A stretch of 64,000 nucleotides of DNA from Siphonodentalium dalli (GCA_032622095.1 CP136061.1:116818754-116882753), one strand, 5' to 3'; positions 12,835-25,299 are shown, counted from the stretch's first letter. Numbers and translations: made by a program. Notes: generated by a model not told the origin, from the letters alone.

Positions 12835-13936
12835 TTACATTTCGTTGCTACTGAGTGGGTTCGACTGTTTTGGCTGACACATCTTCGAAAAAGTGATGAC
12901 TGTTTCGATATACTTGGATATTGGAGTGAGAGCGCGTTCTGTTTTACAGTTATTATATACGGAGTTTATCATTTCTATAATTTTTATATAGGTGTGTAGA
13001 ATGTATATGCACATCTTGACAGATTTATGTGTTTGTGAACTGTCAGGCGACTATTCTGAAGGGGCCCATGCAAACATCCAGAGCCGAATTTATTGTTTAC
13101 TAGAGTGCTGGCGTTTTAGTTTAATTTAGTTTAGTTTTAGTTTAATGTTTTAACTATAACATTTGTTATGGCTCTCTGCATGAAAATCTCTTCTGAGATC
13201 AGTCACACGACCTACTCCGTAAATTAAGAATATTAACAATTAACATGTTTGACAGAAAAATTGTCTGGAGCACTGGGTACCTCAGTAATATTATCGACTT
13301 ATTACATGTATCAACCAACATTATAGTATCAGAATCCTCGTGATATATGCCTAGGCATTAGTGCACACGAGGATATACTTAGACAATTTAGCTCTCAATA
13401 ATAATGTCGAGTTCTGCTCCCGTTCTGAACTTGACAACTTCTCCATTCAATGGCTTCTACTATTGAGTTTATTCCGTGCAATTATTCATATATCTAGAGA
13501 TGTTGGCAGCAGAACAATAGGACACAAGCAGTCGGTAATTACTAACGGACTTTAGTTCTTCGGGCATTCGCTTCAGTCTGTGTTAATAAAACAGCCATTG
13601 AGTCCATTGGGTACATTGGCAATCATTATTTTGTGTGACTAATGTCAACGCCATCATTTTAGACGTCAATAGCCAGGCAGATAATGCGTTCAAAACTTCA
13701 ACACCATTAAAGACTCAACTCCAATTGTGTTGGCTACTTTAGTATACAGTGCGAAAGACAGCAGTTCGTTATACTGTATTTAAACTAGACGTTAAACGGC
13801 CGCGGACACATTTGATTCCGTATATCTGGAGACAAATGAAGTGTCGTAGAATTCAACGGCTAGTATTGTGCGTTGTTGTGTGTGTTGCACATTTGGGAGT
13901 TATGTGATATAAATACAATTCCTCGCAACGCACGAC
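12835..13936. other. Upstream region of the PAN/C-type lectin gene
   Basis: I see no coding exon. The 5' untranslated part of the downstream gene and its promoter should lie near the 3' end of this stretch. GTGATATAAATACAA at about 13905 is only some 30 bases before the ATG, so it is not a convincing TATA box. Confidence 0.4.
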
Positions 13937-14222
13937 ATGCTGTTTGTTCACGCTCGTGTTTGTCTGACTTTCGCGGTTGTCATGGGGACAGCCCGTGCTG
14001 CCTTTCCAGTCAGCCACTACACACGGCACAAGAAGATCACTTCGGGACTAAGTGTGCAAGGGTTTTTTGCCACATCAACAATACAATGTGGAAGTCGTTG
14101 CACGGAAAATCCAGTATGTTCGTGTTTCTCTTTCGATAAAGAAACCGGATTGTGTTACACTGCACGTGACGTCATGCACGTTGAGATACATGGAAGGCAA
14201 TTCTGCGCACCAACGACCTCAG
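13937..14222 (+). CDS. PAN/apple + C-type lectin secreted protein, exon 1 of 3
   Basis: First coding exon of a 243-residue secreted protein. It joins 17226-17432 and 26692-26930 in frame. Residues 1-21 form a signal peptide with the hydrophobic core VCLTFAVVMG and a likely cut after ARA. The rest is a small PAN/apple-like module with cysteines at 51, 55, 61, 63, 73 and 90, including the motif CSCFSFDKETGLCY. PAN modules usually bind protein or carbohydrate. The start is the first ATG giving a good signal peptide. A frame starting further upstream (13873) is out of phase and lacks one. The exon ends at TCAG|GTAAAA after one base of codon 96 (phase 1). A second gene with the same first-exon layout lies at 29275, which supports a local family. 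A role in recognition or immunity is inferred from similar mollusc proteins. Confidence 0.88.
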
Positions 14223-15329
14223 GTAAAAATACACATATAAATATGCAGCTAGCATCCGTCAGCACTACGGAATAGTGTGTACATGGATGGTATATTTAGG
14301 ATGTAGAACTTGTGGCTCATGTTTTATTGACAAGTTGCTCCTGGTCGCCGCATTATTGTCAGAGCAATTTCATACTGAAGGCCAGTGTTCTACTTTAGTG
14401 CATGCTAGTGAAGTGCAAACACACATGTATATTTGACGACCGGACTTTGCAGAAACTGGCATATTTGTGAATGTATGATTTTCCAATTTTGTTGTCCATT
14501 GTGGCAAACGGTCTATGAAGGATGTCATATCAGAAAGTCAGAATCTGGTTTAAAGTACGCAACTATAATGTACACTGTGACGTCTAGTTTAGATGTGTTC
14601 AAATACCCTGAACGGTTTCTGATGTTCAATGACATGGATTGAAGGATGAACACATTCAGGTCTGAACACTTCTATGTGCAGTGTACTCAATAATACCCCT
14701 CAACAATAATATCGAGTTAGTCGCGTACCCAAACGAAAATCCGGTGCCATAATGGTAGTACCTTTTGCTTTATTCTGGAATTTCTCTTGTCCAGTGGCAT
14801 CGCATATTCTCAGTTTGCCTCAAAACCTGCATTTTCTATCTGTGACCCCAAACTATATAGTGGTCAATTAAGATTCAGGATCCTCATCGAAAAATCCAAA
14901 ATGAGGTCCATAAGTGCAAGTCTGATACCCGAGGGGCGGAAATAAAAATGCAATGCACTCATTGCAATTAATTGCATGGTCATCCTGAATATATATATAT
15001 ATATATTTGTAACACAAACTTGTAACAGAATATGCAGAATACTCATTCCATTCACGCAGAATAATACATTTAAAATAAAATGGAGGTATAATTTGATCGT
15101 TTCGAGTGGGGTGTAGCACGTCAACATCTGGCCCATACCGAGAACAATTAACGCGGCCATTATATAACTAATAAAAAAGGTAGCCGACCAAAATGTCCCC
15201 CGACGAACGTGGCAGGTTTAATGGATGTCTCTAAGAAAACAGTGAAATATGTGGCGAGTTAAAACAAATTGACTGGAAAATGACAGAATACAGGTTCGGA
15301 CATAGATGCACCCTATGATGTACGATTAT

Positions 15330-15500
15330 ATTTATATGTCGAAAAATGCCAATAACTCCGCCAAAATGACTCCGACTCAAAATCGCAGGTGTGCACATTC
15401 CTATTCTGGTTGACATCATGTTTATGAACATTAACAGAATAGAGGCTCGGACAAAGTTCCGCACGTCGGACGACGGAATGTCGGGGGACAACCAGAGACG
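15330..15500 (+). repeat. Diverged copy of the 'AATAACTCC...AATCGCAGGTG' dispersed repeat
   Basis: The order CCAATAACTCC, CCGACTCAAAATCGCAGGTG, then GCTCGGACAAAG matches the repeat at 30570-30835 and 32609-32700. It is non-coding and lies inside intron 1 of the lectin gene. Confidence 0.6.
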
Positions 15501-16187
15501 CGTAGATATAAAATTGTACACCGACTGACATCCAATATCGATATGATTACAAACTGGGCTAATATATCACTACAATTTCGACGAAAGCATACAGTCTAAT
15601 TGCAAAATAAATAAATACACTGAACATCGGCCTGTATAGACGAATTTGACCACATAAACTGATTGTAGAACTTCGCTTCGCCCTTAAATAAGTTTCTTGG
15701 TGGTCACATTCGACTATACACGCCGATGCGCGGTGCATGTATTACTTAAATACATGATAATATAAATGATATTCAGTTTTGTGTGGAGTGCTGTGGTCAT
15801 TGGATTTCGTCTACCCGAAACCACTGAATGTGTCAGAATGTCATCAATAGTGACTAATTAATAATTTAACTATTTCACATGGTTTTTCAAATTATATTAA
15901 TATTTCATTTGTATTATATAAGATTCCACTGAATAAAACATATATGTAAAATTCATGAATAGAAATGGATACGAAACTGTAAGTTTTCTCAAAAACAAGT
16001 TTTGCAGTATGTTTTGGCTGAATATTTTAAGAGAAATTAACAAGACTTTTGTTTGACGGTAATCCAGTTTCGACTGTATTTCATAGTTCAGGGAAGGTGG
16101 TATAACGTCGGATTTTAATTAGATTGGTTATTACTCGTCTATTTGTATTGCAATTTGTTTGGGCTGTATTAGTTCTTTCATTTTCGT

Positions 16188-16717
16188 TTAAAGATACGGG
16201 CGGCGTTGGCGGTGGGTATCCTGTTAAAATATTCACCTCCGTCAAAAACCGCCACAAACAGAAAGAATAGTAAAATATAGACATACTTTATTCTTATACC
16301 AATCAGAAATATAGCATAAATAGTGTGTTATTGTCAAATGTTTTCCATTTGTTATGTACACAAAAGCAAAAAACGTTACAGAACCTGGCTTTTGTTTTGA
16401 TCCGGATATAGTAAACATAAAGAGCGTTATTTGTTACTGTTTTCCTGATATGGAAATAATAAAGAGCGTTTATATCATTTGCGTGTGATTAACCAATAGA
16501 ATTGCACTGTGTTATATAAACGGATGCAAAACTTCTGTAACACGACCAGGCTCTTGTTTGCGTACACCATCGTACGTCTTGTCGACAATATACTATTTAC
16601 GCGCTGATTATGTTTGGCATATGAACAAAACTATATATATATTTTAATATGTCTTCTGTTGATGGCGATTTGAACAAATATGAATATTTCTGTAACGAAC
16701 GCCGCCCGTGCCTTTAA
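16188..16717 (-). mobile_element. TTAA-flanked MITE, copy 3 (530 bp, antisense in intron 1)
   Basis: Bounded by TTAA on both sides. On the plus strand the ends read TTAAAGATACGGGCGGCG and CGCCGCCCGTGCCTTTAA, giving good terminal inverted repeats. The internal sequence is the reverse complement of the 10663 and 31568 copies but clearly older. ATAAAGAGCGTT occurs twice. Confidence 0.85.
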
Positions 16718-17225
16718 TACGCTCGTGTTCTAATGAATTGAATAGAATATGGTTTCACTGTCACACAATACAGACCACGTTCGTTTTTGTGGTATGGCTT
16801 TTACCACATGTGCGACCCGTTGTTGAAATTAGGGTTCAATGTTTGTTTCCGGATTATAGTTAATATCAACTGGAATTCGGGTGTTCTTGGTTTCTTGTTT
16901 ATAACTGCAGTTAGTGTTGGTTGATCACCATCAAACTATGTGGCTCTATTGGCTCAAAAATAAAAGCCGTGCTTGTATCGGGTATATGTCCAATGATGCT
17001 CACCATGCCTACATGTATGGGTCCTTTTCGCTTAGATTGTTTTTTTTACTTTATTTGGTTTGTGGTGATGAATCCAAGTCATGAAATCTTTCCTAAATGC
17101 AAGTTGAAACAAGCCAACTGATATAGTTTAAACACCGTGGTGGTGCTCTTGTTTTTAATGCCGATCGATAACAAACCATTATGTTGTGAATGTGAAGTCG
17201 ACTAATTATGAAACTTCGTTTTCAG

Positions 17226-17432
17226 CCTGCCCGTCTACTCTCGGTTATGCTATGTACACTCTTAATGGGGTGGACTACTGTTTGAAGTACTACGACTTGA
17301 ACACTTACGGTGATGCAGCTCTGGCTATCTGCTATGATGACGACCCAAGCGCACACTTCATTTCAGTTACAAGTCGTGCCATGCTGGATGAGCTAACAGT
17401 ATATCTGGCGAACACATTCAACCACGGAACAG
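17226..17432 (+). CDS. PAN/apple + C-type lectin secreted protein, exon 2 (first half of lectin domain)
   Basis: Residues 96-164 after a phase-1 join: acceptor CGTTTTCAG, then CCTGCCCG completing an alanine codon. The sequence runs CPSTLGYAMYTLNGVDYC, then an AALAIC helix and SVTSRAMLDEL, which is the standard start of a long-form C-type lectin domain. Cysteines 97 and 114 should form the N-terminal disulfide, and Cys131 should pair with Cys239 in exon 3. The length is exactly 69 codons, again phase 1 to phase 1. The donor is ACAG|GTATAT. Reading on past the donor gives a frame ending at 17524, which is an intron artefact. Confidence 0.92.
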
Positions 17433-17694
17433 GTATATGGAATATCTATACGATGTGGACACTGGAATTGAAAGTTCACTCGCCTTATTGCGACGTATTG
17501 GCATGTTGTTTACATTGCTTTTAATTTGATGATAAAACAACAAAGTCTAACATGACGAACAACGTATTTAATTTTGCATTGTATTTAACTTGTATTTAAT
17601 TTTGCGTAGTAATCTATATCGCTCAACCATCGATGTGGGAATTTAAAACTGAGCAAACTATCGTACGATTCCCGAGTTTATACAAAACAACAGG

Positions 17695-17956
17695 TTATAT
17701 ACAGTAATGCCCTAAGTAATCGACTCTTTAACTACAGCAGAATTATGGGTAACTTTTCATGATTTAGTCGGAAATATGGCTTGTTGCCATTCATCGGAAA
17801 GCTCTCGGAAATATGGCTTGTTGCCATTCATCGGAAAGCTCTCGGAGAGCTTTCCGATGAATGGCAACAAGCCATATTTCCGACTAAATCATGAAAAGTT
17901 ACCCATAATTCTGCTGTAGTTAAAGAGTCGATTACTTAGGGCATTTCTGTATATAA
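17695..17956. repeat. Near-perfect long palindrome with one duplicated segment
   Basis: About 110 bases from 17695 (TTATATACAG, AATGCCCTAAGTAATCG...) are repeated as an almost exact reverse complement ending at 17956. The left arm alone holds a 37-base direct duplication (17770-17806 and 17807-17843), starting GGAAATATGGCTTGTTG. The element could fold into a very stable hairpin. Likely a foldback MITE or a young inverted duplication. Confidence 0.95.
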
Positions 17957-18021
17957 GAGTGTTTTACATTTATATTAACCATTGCTATACTAAATATTCA
18001 ATGGCTGGTAGTTTCCTTAGC

Positions 18022-18070
18022 AAATGTTCAGGTAATAAGTTCAACGAACGACCTTATTATCTGAACATTT
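18022..18070. repeat. Small hairpin with 18-base arms
   Basis: AAATGTTCAGGTAATAAG pairs with CTTATTATCTGAACATTT across a 13-base loop. The one mismatch would be a G-U pair in RNA. Nothing else marks it as an RNA gene. Confidence 0.7.
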
Positions 18071-18988
18071 CCCACCAATAAATAATTCATTCTACTCTTG
18101 TGTTATCTGTTTTTTTGTCTGTCTGCTTCTATTACCAGGACCGTTCCACTCTATACATATATAACTGTGTAATTCATTCGAAACAGACAGGGATTCTCAA
18201 TTAGTTGCATGCAACAAAGAACTTGAATTGAATAGGATTTATTTACATAAGGGCAACCAATCTGAACGTCATTTTTCACATATGTAGAGTGACAAATCTT
18301 TGTAAAATCTTCGATGTTGCAATACTCGTAAGTACAGATAATCCAGACTGCGGTTGCCAGTGTTCGAAAGCACGTCTTCATATTGCCAACCCTTGAGTCG
18401 TACAGTCGGGTTTAATTAAAATTATGCCGACACAACTATTTAACACACACGCATCGAAGAGTTGGATTTTTTTCTGGAGCCAGCAGCCTAATCGATTGTG
18501 GTTTGACTTGCTTCGAGTTCATTTCAATGATGTGAATAACTATTTAAATATACAATTAACTATTTGGTACATTTAAACATGCATAATGCAGTTATATTTT
18601 ACTTGGTAAACATTTTCGTCCTTAATATTCAGGTGTAATTTCATTAACTGCCACCAGATACCTGTATAATACATGTACTTTTACCAAAACAAGTATTGTC
18701 AGTTTGAAATGCACGCAGAATGGTGCGCTAATACAAAGTGCACGTATTTAGAAACATCGAAACAGTGCAGTTCTAATTTAACTATGAGGGAGGTACTAAA
18801 ACTCGCTTGTGTTGTATTTCGGTGCGGTTAGCGGGACCAAATTAAGTCATGATATATTTGTAGACGGATTTGATATAGGGCACACAGATGTATGCAAGGC
18901 ATTGAATTTAGGGCATACTATCCATGTTATTCCAACTTCATGTGGACCTCTACCGACTGTTCACGAACTCTATGACAGCTGGCCAATC

Positions 18989-19591
18989 TAGTTCTTGCCC
19001 ATCGACGTGCAATAAGTAATTTCACTCGACACTTTCGCAGATAATCCATATTGTGATAAAACAAGCCAACAATTATGGATACACTATTCTTGCTCTTTCT
19101 ATTTGTTCGAATTCGCTTAATTTGCAGGCAAGTGTATGCATGTGTTTAAAAGTGTATGTGGGAGAGAGACGATTCTTAGATTTCTTAAACTTATGTCTCT
19201 GTCCCTTTATCTTTTGCTAATTAACTATGTTTGAACCAACCAACATTCCACCAGACAGATCAGTAACCAACAGTTACTGTCTAATTCTAATTAGTTTTTG
19301 CCCTTCGACGTGCAATAAGTAATTTCACTCGACACTTTCGCAGATAATCCATATTCAGAACTGATAAAAAACCCAACAATTATGGATACACCATTCTTGC
19401 TCTTTCTATTTGTTCGAATTTCGCTTAATTTGCAGGCAAGTGTATGCATTTTTTTTAAAAGTGTATGTGGGAGAGTGACGTTTCTTAGTTGTCTTAGACG
19501 TATGTCTCTGTCCCTTTCACTAATTAACTATGTTTGAAGCAACCAACTTTCAACCAGACAGATCAGTAACCAACAGTTACTGTCTAATTCT
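18989..19591 (+). repeat. Tandem duplication of a 303-bp unit
   Basis: Copy 1 (18989-19291) and copy 2 (19292-19591) share CGACGTGCAATAAGTAATTT, a segment with CTTGCTCTTTCTATTTG, and the ending CAGTTACTGTCTAATTCT, with few substitutions and small indels. Non-coding. Confidence 0.92.
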
Positions 19592-19690
19592 GAACGCTAT
19601 GCTCGCCACACATTAGTAACATGGGTAACGCATATGCGTCCGGGAGGTATCCGAAGTAATCTATATATATATAAGAGTAGGATATGTCTG

Positions 19691-19706
19691 TCCGTCCGTC
19701 CGTCCG
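19691..19706 (+). repeat. (TCCG)4 microsatellite after an (AT)n run
   Basis: TATATATATATAAGAG is followed by TCTG and four TCCG units. This looks like the tail or border of a dispersed repeat, but I cannot delimit one. Confidence 0.7.
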
Positions 19707-20125
19707 TTCGGATTTTTTCTAATCCAAGACCCAAGGACCTATTTCAACCATATTCGGTGACTCGGGTTACCCTGTCGAGTGTTATAACGACGTTAGTTTT
19801 TCATGATTTTGATTTAAACTAATTTAGTTAAAAAAAATGAAACACAATTTTTTTAATTTAAATTTAGTTAAGCCATGTACTCCGCGCATTAATAAGGTCA
19901 CCGACAACATAGTTCTTTTTAATAGACATAACAATGCTATTTATGATGGATTATCTCGCCTTATATCTTGATATATTGAAGTACGTTGCACATTAGAGAA
20001 AATTTCTTCCAAATAAAAATGTTTTGTTTGAGAGAATAGTTTGTAAACATTTTGTCATCATTGTTTTTACACGAATCTACGCGAATGAACGTCTGCGTTC
20101 GAGGTTACCTGGAAAAACGGCGAAA

Positions 20126-21763
20126 ATGAATACCGCCGATTTTCTCATTAATTCCGATTTTAACATCGAACAAATATTTGCAAATGACATTTTTTATGAT
20201 TTTTTGCTGATGGGGATTAATCTTGCGGACTCTGATTCAGCCATGGATGTTACTGGTGGCACAGGAACTGTTGTGAGTGTTGATGACAATCCCTTGTTGG
20301 CAATGACAGCTGGAGCTGGGAGTGTGTCTGCAACTGCAAGTTCATTCGCAGACATTATGCAATCAGAATTTGATATTAATGAGTTATTTCCAATGAATGA
20401 CACTGTGTTTGTGAAAACCATGGACATACCTGGTGATCATACTGAAATTAAATCAGGTGAGACTGGGAGAAAGGCTGACAACAATACAATCAGATTCCAA
20501 GCACTGCAGGAGCATGAACTTCAGGAGCTAGAGTACCACTATCATTGCTCAAAGAAGACGCAGGCGAACACTCGCTGGGGTGAACATATTTGAAGACTGG
20601 TGTTTGGCAGTAGGGAGAACAGTGGATTTGAAAATAGCATCGAAATCTGATTTAAGTGATGCCCTGCGCCACTTCTGTGCAGAAGTGAAACCAGGTAATG
20701 TTGAGAAGAGGAAGGAGACCATGCTCAATCAGATGGCTGGCGAATACCACACAAATTCTTTGATCAACATTAGAGGTGGCATAAATTGACGTCTGGCAGA
20801 TTTGAGAAGAGATATCGATATAGTGCGGGATCAAGAATTTAAAGCAGTGAATCGCATGCTGAACTCCAAGCTGAAGAAAATGTTACAAGAGGGAAATTCT
20901 AGGCCAACAAAACACAAAGGAAATAATAAACAGTGAGGACCTTAAATTAATTAATGATTATCTGCGATTAGATTCTCCATACCACCTCAGACTGCGCACA
21001 TGGTACCTAATTACAATTCACTTTGTGTCAAGGGGGTTAGAGCTGCATCATCAACTAAAGGTTGATTCATTCGAATTCAAAGTTGATGAGAAAGGTCAGG
21101 AATATGCTTCGTTAACTCATGAGACCCACCAGAAAAATGCGACAGGAGGTGTGGGTGCAAATCATGAACCAGGAATCGACAAGCGAGTGTACACTACTGG
21201 ACAACGTGACTGCTCGGTCAAATCGCTCAAAGAATTTCTAATGATAACTTCAAAGGATGCTACTTCACTGTTTGACAAAATTGAGAAGAATGCTTTAGTC
21301 AGTCCCACAACAACTGACATTTGGTATAAGTATATCACAACGATACTTCTCATCATTCATGCCTGAGATCGGTAAAAATTGTGGATGTTCCAGAAAATAC
21401 ACGGCTCACTGTTTGTGTGCTACTGCCATTTCTGCAATGAATGATGCTGTGTTTGGGCTCCGGCACATCATGTTCATGACTGGTCGTAATAACGAGAGCA
21501 GCATTCGAAGTTACAACCGTGGGTGTTCTACAAAACAGAATGCTGCCCTGAGCAGCAACATGAGTTCTTTGGCTGGAGGTAATGAAATTGAGCAGACGCA
21601 CGCTCCTACTAGTAATTCTACAGCTTTAGCAATTCCACAACGTCAGCCGCTAATGCCAACAATTGGGAATGACTTCATGCTGTGCCAAAGAATGGCACTT
21701 TACTCAACAAATCATCAAGCGCAACCAGTATTAGCCCTGCATTGTTGCCAAACTGTTCGTTAA
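20126..21763 (+). pseudogene. Broken Crypton-type tyrosine recombinase gene (copy A)
   Basis: Reading frames in relay encode one protein of the Crypton / KIAA1958-QRICH1 (DUF3504) kind, which are tyrosine recombinases that move DNA circles. The start chosen is ATG 20126 (MNTADFLINSDF). An acidic N-terminal region comes first, then NTRW and IFEDWC at the start of the core-binding domain. The catalytic part follows from about 20930 (INDYLRL, HFVSRGLEL, SLTHETHQKN). Lesions: a frameshift in the GGGG run near 20577, an in-frame TGA at 20787, a frameshift near 20930, and another between 21320 and 21366. The HxxR box reads AHCLCATAI at about 21404-21430, so its arginine has become cysteine, and the later GH motif reads GRNNESS. 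The gene is therefore inactive. It lies in sense orientation inside intron 2 of the lectin gene. Element ends were not found. Confidence 0.85.
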
Positions 21764-21879
21764 AAAAATGCTCATTTACAATTAATATGAATCCATCTAC
21801 ATAAGGACAAGTAATATTTTGATAAATTTTCAGATGTTCTACGTCTACGAGACTTTGTAGTATGGGCTGTTAGCTGATG

Positions 21880-22010
21880 TGGTGTGTAAATTTGGATAAA
21901 AGCATGACATTGGCACACATATAGAGTAAACAATGGGGGTTCAGTTCGAAGCGAGACCCAAATTGGCAGACCCCCTCATATGACCTTGAGGTCAAGGTCA
22001 TCGACATGAA
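21880..22010. repeat. TGACCTTGA repeat, left copy (inverted relative to 25660-25800)
   Basis: About 120 bases here, including TTGGATAAAAGCATGA, a GGGGGT stretch, GCGAGACCCAA and TGACCTTGAGGTCAAGGTCA (21981-22000), align with the reverse complement of 25660-25800. The latter motif has perfect inverted arms TGACCTTGA/TCAAGGTCA around a GG centre. Confidence 0.85.
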
Positions 22011-22287
22011 TTTTCACTATAGGATGCCTGCACATAAGGGAGCTAAAAAGGTATGAATTGTGCATAGTATTCATTACTCCCCACCGGTGATACATTATAT
22101 GAACATCGTAATAATTGGGGGTCTTTATATGAGAGTTGGAATGTTTTTGGTGACCTTGAACTTAAAATTGTGCCAAATTGTCAATTATCACTTGGGAGTG
22201 GGGATAGTTTAGGCATATCAGGTTAGATGTTTTATTCAAAGATATTGCAACAATCATAATTATATCCAATATAAGTGAGGGCACAAA

Positions 22288-22520
22288 GTGGCTCAGTTGG
22301 TAAGGTGAGTGTTGCATTGGACAAACATAAGCCATTCCAATTAGTGATGGTGAAACTGATTCGAATTTTGATTAGCATGCATTTGTGATCCACACACAGG
22401 GATTCATGTACATGTTATGGGGAAAGTTTGTCAGTTGCTTTCCTGTGTTCAGTGATTTATTATCAGTGAATTATATACTCTGCAAGCCTTTCATTGACCT
22501 GTAAACATGACATGATATGA
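22288..22520 (+). mobile_element. tRNA-derived SINE, diverged
   Basis: The head GTGGCTCAGTTGGTAAGG contains an A box (TGGCTCAGTTGG, 22289-22300). A B-box-like GATTCGAATTT follows at about 22358, the normal spacing for a tRNA-derived promoter. Downstream, GGGGAAAGTTTGTCAGTTGC resembles the conserved central part of widespread metazoan SINEs, but the copy is mutated. The 3' end is a guess. Confidence 0.65.
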
Positions 22521-25299
22521 CATAGCATCTAAAACAACCATAAACCACAATGAAACAAACTAATATCAGCTTCTTAAATTGGAATTATGAGTTTACATGC
22601 CACTCAAAGTGAATGGTGTTCGCTGGTGTTCCGATGATTATTTTGAAACTATCAAATACGTTATTATGATGAATAAAAGATACAATGAGTAGAATTGGAA
22701 CCCATGTTTCACCCGCACTTATCAACGGAGATACACCTTTTTATTATTATTTTCCTCCCATTAATATTGCATTGTCATAAGCCAATACAGTTCGGACATA
22801 TGCTTGTCGCATATAGTACTAGTCAAAATGTATACCTGTTTTGAAAATTAAATTGAATAAAGTCAAGTCGGCGAAATATCGAAATCATATTCAACTCCTA
22901 ACAGCATATCTCAAGATTCTGTCATCAATGAACTTGTTGTGCTTTGTGAAATAAAACAGAAATAAGATGTTTTCAGTCATGAGTGGTAATAACACATACT
23001 ATTTACAGATAGTAAGTGTTGGGGCAAAATTCCAATTTGAAAAAAGAAGGCATTAGAAGGGTACGCCCTCTGTGATAGATAAATTACCACTTCTACTGGT
23101 TCATCGAGGGAGATGATAATAGCCAGGTTCAGCCACACATTCGTGTAACTCGTAACGTGTGCTACTATGGTATACTTGCTATGTATACACACGTTACTGG
23201 AGAAATCGTGTGATTTACGGCCCCAAAGCTACACGTTTTGAGATATCGGCCCAACTTGTAGCAGAACGTGTAAACATAATCCGGTGGTAAGCGTCATGTC
23301 CACAGTGCAACCGCCGATATGTTTAATTGAATTACCTCAATTAAGGCACAATATTTCCGCACTGAAACATTCGAATCTCCTATATTTTCCTATTGCGTGA
23401 ATAGCGTTGGTTTCTCAATATAGAATATCTTATCAGAATATTGGATTATCCCACTTTGCTACAAGTTTCGCAATGCTACACAAAACTTTTAAACGGCTTT
23501 ACCATGTATGTGTAGGCCGAATGTTCACATGCATGAGCCAGGTTACTTTCGTTAGCAATGGCAACACACATTACAAGTTACATATACGTGTGGCAAAACC
23601 TAGCTACTATTATTCATAATATACTTAAGAGAATTTGGTCGTTTAAAAATTAAACCACCCCAATAGATACATAATATGGATATTCTAGACAACAATATAG
23701 ACAAGAACATTGGGAGCCAATGTTTCGGGATACATTGCCCCAGATGACACGCAATTGCTTCCCAATCCAATGATACAGGTAAACTAGAGAAATAGTCATA
23801 TGGCAATCCTAGATGTTGACGCTCAGTGGCCAAACACATGCATGGATTGCATGGATATGTGTTATTATGTGTGGTGGGTACTTTAGCTGGCCAATTAATA
23901 CTGGAATCTGAGTGATTTGGCAATTGCTTTCATCCACCATGATGGACGCACCGAGTTTCTAGATACCGCTACTCTGGGCACTATTGAGGTACTGGATAGC
24001 ATAATATGGGGATACTATAGAGATCCAGTTCCCAGACATCGCTGTTCTGTTCTGGCAATCTGACCAACAACTTTCTGAATACTGGCACTATAATGATCCA
24101 TATTGGGATACAGGTAACCTGCAACTGATGTAGATATCCAGTCCCTGTACATGTTATGCGGCCCCTTGAGACATAGATATACTAGTATGCTGGCCACCCC
24201 CTGATGACCATTTCATACATTGTCTACCAAATGGGAGATGTAAACACCAGAGAGCCAGCCTTAACATGCCACAATAATGACTTGCTTTAGGATTCAGTGT
24301 CATAGCAATTTGACACCCCACACAACCAATGACTTATTGTCTGCGAAAAGATCTAATTATAGCATTGTTTGCACATTTCTTTCAACACTAAACATCCTTT
24401 TTTCAAGAGATAACCAATTAAATTTACCAACAGGGTATATCTGGGGAGTCAATGAATCAAAGGCTATGCTATATCACGTTGCTAGTCATTAGTTTGACTA
24501 CCAGAGTGATAACCAGTAGATGATATACAACAACCGCAAGTCTAACCCCGCTGTTAGAATGTATGTGACACAGTATATGTCTGCTTGTGTCCAACATGGG
24601 ATTATTTTAGCACAATAACTGTGATGACCTTGCAAGGGATCACTTTCTTTTGTGTGGTGATATCTCAGCATTCACTAGGAGCGAACTTCTTTTGTATTAG
24701 TCACCCCATTCTCAATTGATGGACGAGTAATCAGAATTGGCACAAAACGTGTAGGTATGATAAATTATGTTCCACCATTTTGATGCCAATAACATGATGG
24801 TGATAATATATTCTGGACAACAGATCTCATTTTTTGGGTGTCATGCAATAGTAGTTATTATATTCTCATAATTGTTACCAAATTGAATGCATGTAGGTTC
24901 GACATATTCAACATATAATCTGTTTATGCATTACCGACATGTGATTTTTCTTCTCTTGAGATACTGACCACCGCATGTAGTGCTTATGTGTCAACATTTG
25001 GGTAATACATGCATTCTGCAATGCTTTGGGTGACCAAAATGAGCAAAATGTTATTTAATAAAAGTAGCATATTTTTTGCAAAACCCTTGTTATCCATATA
25101 TTGAATAAATGTGCATAAAATGTATATAAACTTGGTGGCATCATGTTGGCATTTTATTTTTGCGACTTAACATGTATATTGAATATTTTATCTTCTAATG
25201 AACATTTACTGAAATATAAGCTCATAATGTCAATTTCGGACAAATATCGAGGAATAATTCAGGCTCAGCTCACACCAGTAGCAATTTTATAAAAATGAG
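22521..25299. other. Intronic sequence without supported features
   Basis: AT-rich. Several short minus-strand frames at 23600-24200 lie in sequence that looks like faint degenerate repeats (recurring ATATTGGGATACAGG-like phrases). I find no exon or known transposon protein. Confidence 0.4.

Larger units (their letters stand above)
14223..17225 (+). other. Intron 1 of the PAN/C-type lectin gene
   Basis: A 3.0-kb intron with donor GTAAAA and acceptor CGTTTTCAG. It contains a diverged copy of a dispersed repeat (15330-15500), an (AT)n run near 14990-15006 and a complete antisense MITE (16188-16717). I see no further coding exon in it. Confidence 0.8.

Noticed and set aside
12327-12999. Long open frames of 158 and 192 codons on opposite strands
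   Set aside because: Both arise from the perfect 51-bp repeat, whose unit is a multiple of three. They code a monotonous 17-residue period and have no homology or exon signals.
13901-13918. TATA-like GATATAAATA before the lectin gene
   Set aside because: Only about 30 bases from the ATG, which would leave almost no 5' leader. Not distinguishable from background AT richness.
18151-18381. Minus-strand 76-codon frame with several cysteines and a hydrophobic start
   Set aside because: Lies in the lectin intron, has no recognisable family, no splice support and a weak signal peptide. Most likely chance.
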